Shown: in pieces, positions 61,670 through 64,000 of the stretch
How the letters are laid out: every line of letters starts with the position of its first letter
Position numbering within the stretch: position 1 is the first letter of the stretch
DNA from: an uncultured bacterium
GTDB taxonomy: Bacteria > Cyanobacteriota > Vampirovibrionia > Gastranaerophilales > Gastranaerophilaceae
Assembly (NCBI GenBank): GCA_948684385.1
Contig: CAPQCU010000005.1
Location: 27,105-91,104, forward strand
Reading direction: 5' to 3'
DNA: 64,000 bases
Notes under the pieces: generated by a model
Database searches by the model: none
Told to the model about the DNA's origin: nothing
What the model saw: the letters and a program-made list of their open reading frames with translations, nothing else
Translations under genes and position numbers: made by a program

Positions 61670-62284
61670 TTACAGAAGAGCTTTAAAGAAACTGCCTACC
61701 ATGCTTGAAATGTCACTGGCATTTATGCTCTTGCTTTTTGTTGACTGATATCCGCTTGTAGAAGCGTTTCCGCTGCTTGTTTGAAGCGACTGGTTCTGCA
61801 TGTCAGAAATTACGTTATAACCTTGCATGTAAGAAGCTAAAAGATTATTCATTACCTGAGCTGTGTTATTTTGTGATTCCGAAAGAAGTTCGTCAATATA
61901 TGAAGACAAAGAATTTGTGTTTTGATTTGATAAATTCTTGTACAAATCTGTTGCCTGAGAAGAACGAACCATGTTTCTGTTTGAAAGCGGATTAATAATA
62001 TTATTCTCAAGATTGTTTAATGTTGTATTGTTCAAAGTTTTTGTGAATGCATTCAACTTTGCCTGATTTGTTGTTGAATCTAAGGTCGGATTTAAATATT
62101 CGTCTAAAAGCGAATTTATGTTGTTGTTAACAAATTTGTATACAGAATCCAGCGCAGTTCCTTCCTGAAATTTGGCACTTGTGCCGCCGTTATTTGTTGT
62201 TGCTACAGCATAAGGATTTGAAGTTGTTGTATTTCCATACACAGTATTTGCCGAAGTGTATGTTTTACTTGATTGTTTTCCCAT
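61670..62284 (-). CDS. Hypothetical phage virion-associated protein
   Basis: 204 residues, very rich in Asn, Ser and Thr and largely helical after residue 45 (NNNINSLLDEYLNPT). No motif is recognised. Composition and position next to the propeller-like gene suggest a tail or internal virion protein. Confidence 0.65.
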   Translation of the reverse strand: MGKQSSKTYTSANTVYGNTTTSNPYAVATTNNGGTSAKFQEGTALDSVYKFVNNNINSLLDEYLNPTLDSTTNQAKLNAFTKTLNNTTLNNLENNIINPLSNRNMVRSSQATDLYKNLSNQNTNSLSSYIDELLSESQNNTAQVMNNLLASYMQGYNVISDMQNQSLQTSSGNASTSGYQSTKSKSINASDISSMVGSFFKALL

Positions 62285-62304
62285 ATTTTACCTTTCTGAT
62301 TTTT

Positions 62305-63849
62305 TTAAAGTGTTTTGACTTTTATTTTTCCAAATTCAATATTTTTTATACAGAAATCATCACCTGCATTTTTTGTTGATAAAATCATTTGAAGAGTTTT
62401 AAAATAAGAAGTTGGAAGCCTTTTAATAGAATTTATATCTTTTAGAGGAAAATAACTGTTATCCCATCTCCCAATGTCAAAATACAAAGAGTTTTTCAAA
62501 CTTTTTGCTTTTATATATCTGGTTTTAGCAGAAAAACCATTGTAATTTTTAATGTACTCAATGTAAAAACTGTTATTATAATACATATCCAGTGTGATTT
62601 TTGGCGATAAAGATAAAATTTTTATTGTATTTTCACAGCCCAAATTTAACGGGGTGCACTTATAGAAAGCGTTTATAAAGTTGCCGTCAAAAGTATTTGA
62701 GACATATTCTTCGTAAATTTTTTTGCCGGCTGAATACAGAGTTTCTCCAATTATTGCAAAACAGTTTATTTTTTGAGATTTACGTTTGACCCAGCTTCTT
62801 CTAAGATAGTCGTAAATCATTATGGTTGTGAATTCATCGTCATTACCCGGCAAAAGAAGCCAAACTTCATTTCTATCCTCAGTTACAACTGACAGTGTTC
62901 GAATTTGGTCAATTTTAGCCGGCTTGATACTGAATAGCTCGTCCTGAATATCCAGCGCAATATTTTCACCTAAAGTCTTGTCTCCGCTTAAAACCTGCTT
63001 AAAACAAAAAACGCCTTTCTTGGTGTCATCGTAGAAATATAACTCGGTACCATGGAATACTACAGCGTTATAAGATGCGCATCCTCCCGGGAAATCCATC
63101 GTTTTATAGAAAGAAAAATCATTTTCGTCTCTTGATATTAAACAGGATGAGTTTGCGTGAAATACCGCTAAAGAACCTAAATAAGGGTAAATAGCCGTAA
63201 TCTTCTTAATAAATTCAATATAACCGGCAGAAGTTGATATTTCTGCATCTGATGTTGAGAAATCATAGATATTTTCCTGAACAGAATACCATAAGATTTG
63301 TTCGTTAAACACCCACAGTCTGCCTGCAAAAACGACGAGCCCGAGCCCTTTTATTTCTCTGTTGTCGCCGTCTTTTAATTCCATCATTTTAACTTCATCT
63401 AACTCACCTTCTTCATTATAGTTTTCTAATTCGATGCTCAATATTTCTTCCGAGTTAGAAAACACGAAAAGATCGGACCAGCCTTGTGAAACATCTGTTG
63501 CAGAAGATTTTCCGGTTACACTTAAACCTGTAACTTTGACATTAAGTATTTGTGCTGAAGGAGAAAAAAGATAGATTTTTCCTTCTTCGGAATTTTCTGT
63601 ATGTACAAAAAAGTATGTTTTTCCTTTTTGTACACTTTCAAATATATTAATAACAGTTTCATCCTCAGGAATTGAATTACAAACGCTTACATTTCCTTTT
63701 GCGGTTCTGATACCTACGCCTGAATTGACTTCTGTTGCAAATAGCTCAACATTCTGTAAGTCGGATGCTGTTATTATAGATGAGGAATAAACAGAGCTGC
63801 TTCTATTTATTCCGGAAAAATTATTACATATCAATGCGGTTCTTTGCAT
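62305..63849 (-). CDS. Large phage virion protein, beta-propeller-like (gp10-type stabilisation protein)
   Basis: 514 residues from the ATG at 63849, placed by the aagga ribosome binding site 8 nt upstream; the frame extends 27 codons further through repeat DNA. Repeated beta-strand blocks with aromatic/Gly turns (GRLWVFNEQILWYSVQENI, YLGSLAVFHANSSCLI, WLLLPGNDDEFTTIMIYDYL) resemble propeller-shaped tail stabilisation proteins of P22-like podophages. This is a fold-level guess. It heads the visible part of the prophage transcript. Confidence 0.65.
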   Translation of the reverse strand: MQRTALICNNFSGINRSSSVYSSSIITASDLQNVELFATEVNSGVGIRTAKGNVSVCNSIPEDETVINIFESVQKGKTYFFVHTENSEEGKIYLFSPSAQILNVKVTGLSVTGKSSATDVSQGWSDLFVFSNSEEILSIELENYNEEGELDEVKMMELKDGDNREIKGLGLVVFAGRLWVFNEQILWYSVQENIYDFSTSDAEISTSAGYIEFIKKITAIYPYLGSLAVFHANSSCLISRDENDFSFYKTMDFPGGCASYNAVVFHGTELYFYDDTKKGVFCFKQVLSGDKTLGENIALDIQDELFSIKPAKIDQIRTLSVVTEDRNEVWLLLPGNDDEFTTIMIYDYLRRSWVKRKSQKINCFAIIGETLYSAGKKIYEEYVSNTFDGNFINAFYKCTPLNLGCENTIKILSLSPKITLDMYYNNSFYIEYIKNYNGFSAKTRYIKAKSLKNSLYFDIGRWDNSYFPLKDINSIKRLPTSYFKTLQMILSTKNAGDDFCIKNIEFGKIKVKTL

Positions 63850-63866
63850 TATTTTAATCCTTTCCG

Positions 63867-63968
63867 GGGTAAATGGGTAAATCTCTGGGGGTAAATATTT
63901 AGGGTAAATATTTGTTAAGATTTCAAACAAAAAACAAACTCAATTTTACATTTCTTAATATTTACCCC
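63867..63968. repeat. Cluster of GGGTAAAT repeats upstream of the phage virion gene
   Basis: GGGTAAAT occurs at 63867-63874, 63875-63882, 63889-63896 and 63902-63909, and ATTTACCCC (inverted) at 63960-63968. Four direct copies within 43 nt suggest a protein-binding array at the start of the phage transcript. Confidence 0.65.
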
Positions 63969-64000
63969 TCAAAAAGTCAATTTTTTAAAAGTTAAATACT

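Overview
This AT-rich window looks like the chromosome of a non-photosynthetic relative of cyanobacteria (Vampirovibrionia/Melainabacteria, probably a gut Gastranaerophilales). This is inferred from gene content, not from a marker tree. Supporting points are a long PPi-dependent phosphofructokinase, ATP-type PEP carboxykinase, glyQ without glyS beside it, a stand-alone glutamate synthase small chain, a TamB/AsmA-like envelope protein (so two membranes), and several lineage-specific proteins that share a short N-terminal F-(K/T)-(G/S/A) motif.

Layout. 1-7.5 kb: a metal exporter cut by the window edge, endonuclease III, an agmatinase, small lineage-specific proteins, PPi-PFK, a LysM-like protein and a ZIP metal transporter. 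7.57-13.2 kb is an accessory island. It starts at tRNA-Asp and holds a C-terminally truncated Mu-type DDE transposase fused at about 9,050 to the 5' third of a reversed dGTPase gene. Next comes an AAA+ ATPase/subtilisin pair resembling the IetAS anti-phage system, with its own promoter and tandem operator-like repeats, and then an XRE regulator. 13.2-26.1 kb: a LysR regulator divergent from a DUF3737/hydrolase pair, a hemerythrin, a NaChBac-like channel, UDP-GlcNAc 2-epimerase, glutamate synthase small chain, PilT, an ABC-F protein with a degenerate second half, and PEP carboxykinase. 26-39 kb: a large coiled-coil protein, PriA, a 1,033-residue helicase-nuclease, a solute-binding lipoprotein and ArgRS. 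39-56.1 kb: a TamB-like giant, an EF-hand protein, GlyQ, two tandem amino acid permeases, an HD-GYP protein, a GH13-like enzyme, a radical SAM protein and rpsB-tsf. 56.7-64 kb: the minus-strand virion and tail module of a prophage. It runs off the right edge and has its large terminase at the promoter-distal end.

Functional links. PPi-PFK, PEP carboxykinase and agmatinase fit fermentative, substrate-flexible metabolism. The island and the prophage are the main accessory blocks and look like a phage-host conflict zone. Across the window several genes have a -10 hexamer only 6-7 nt before the start codon and no ribosome binding site, which points to leaderless mRNAs. A nonamer GGGGTAAAT is over-represented between genes, and argS begins inside a long bulged hairpin.
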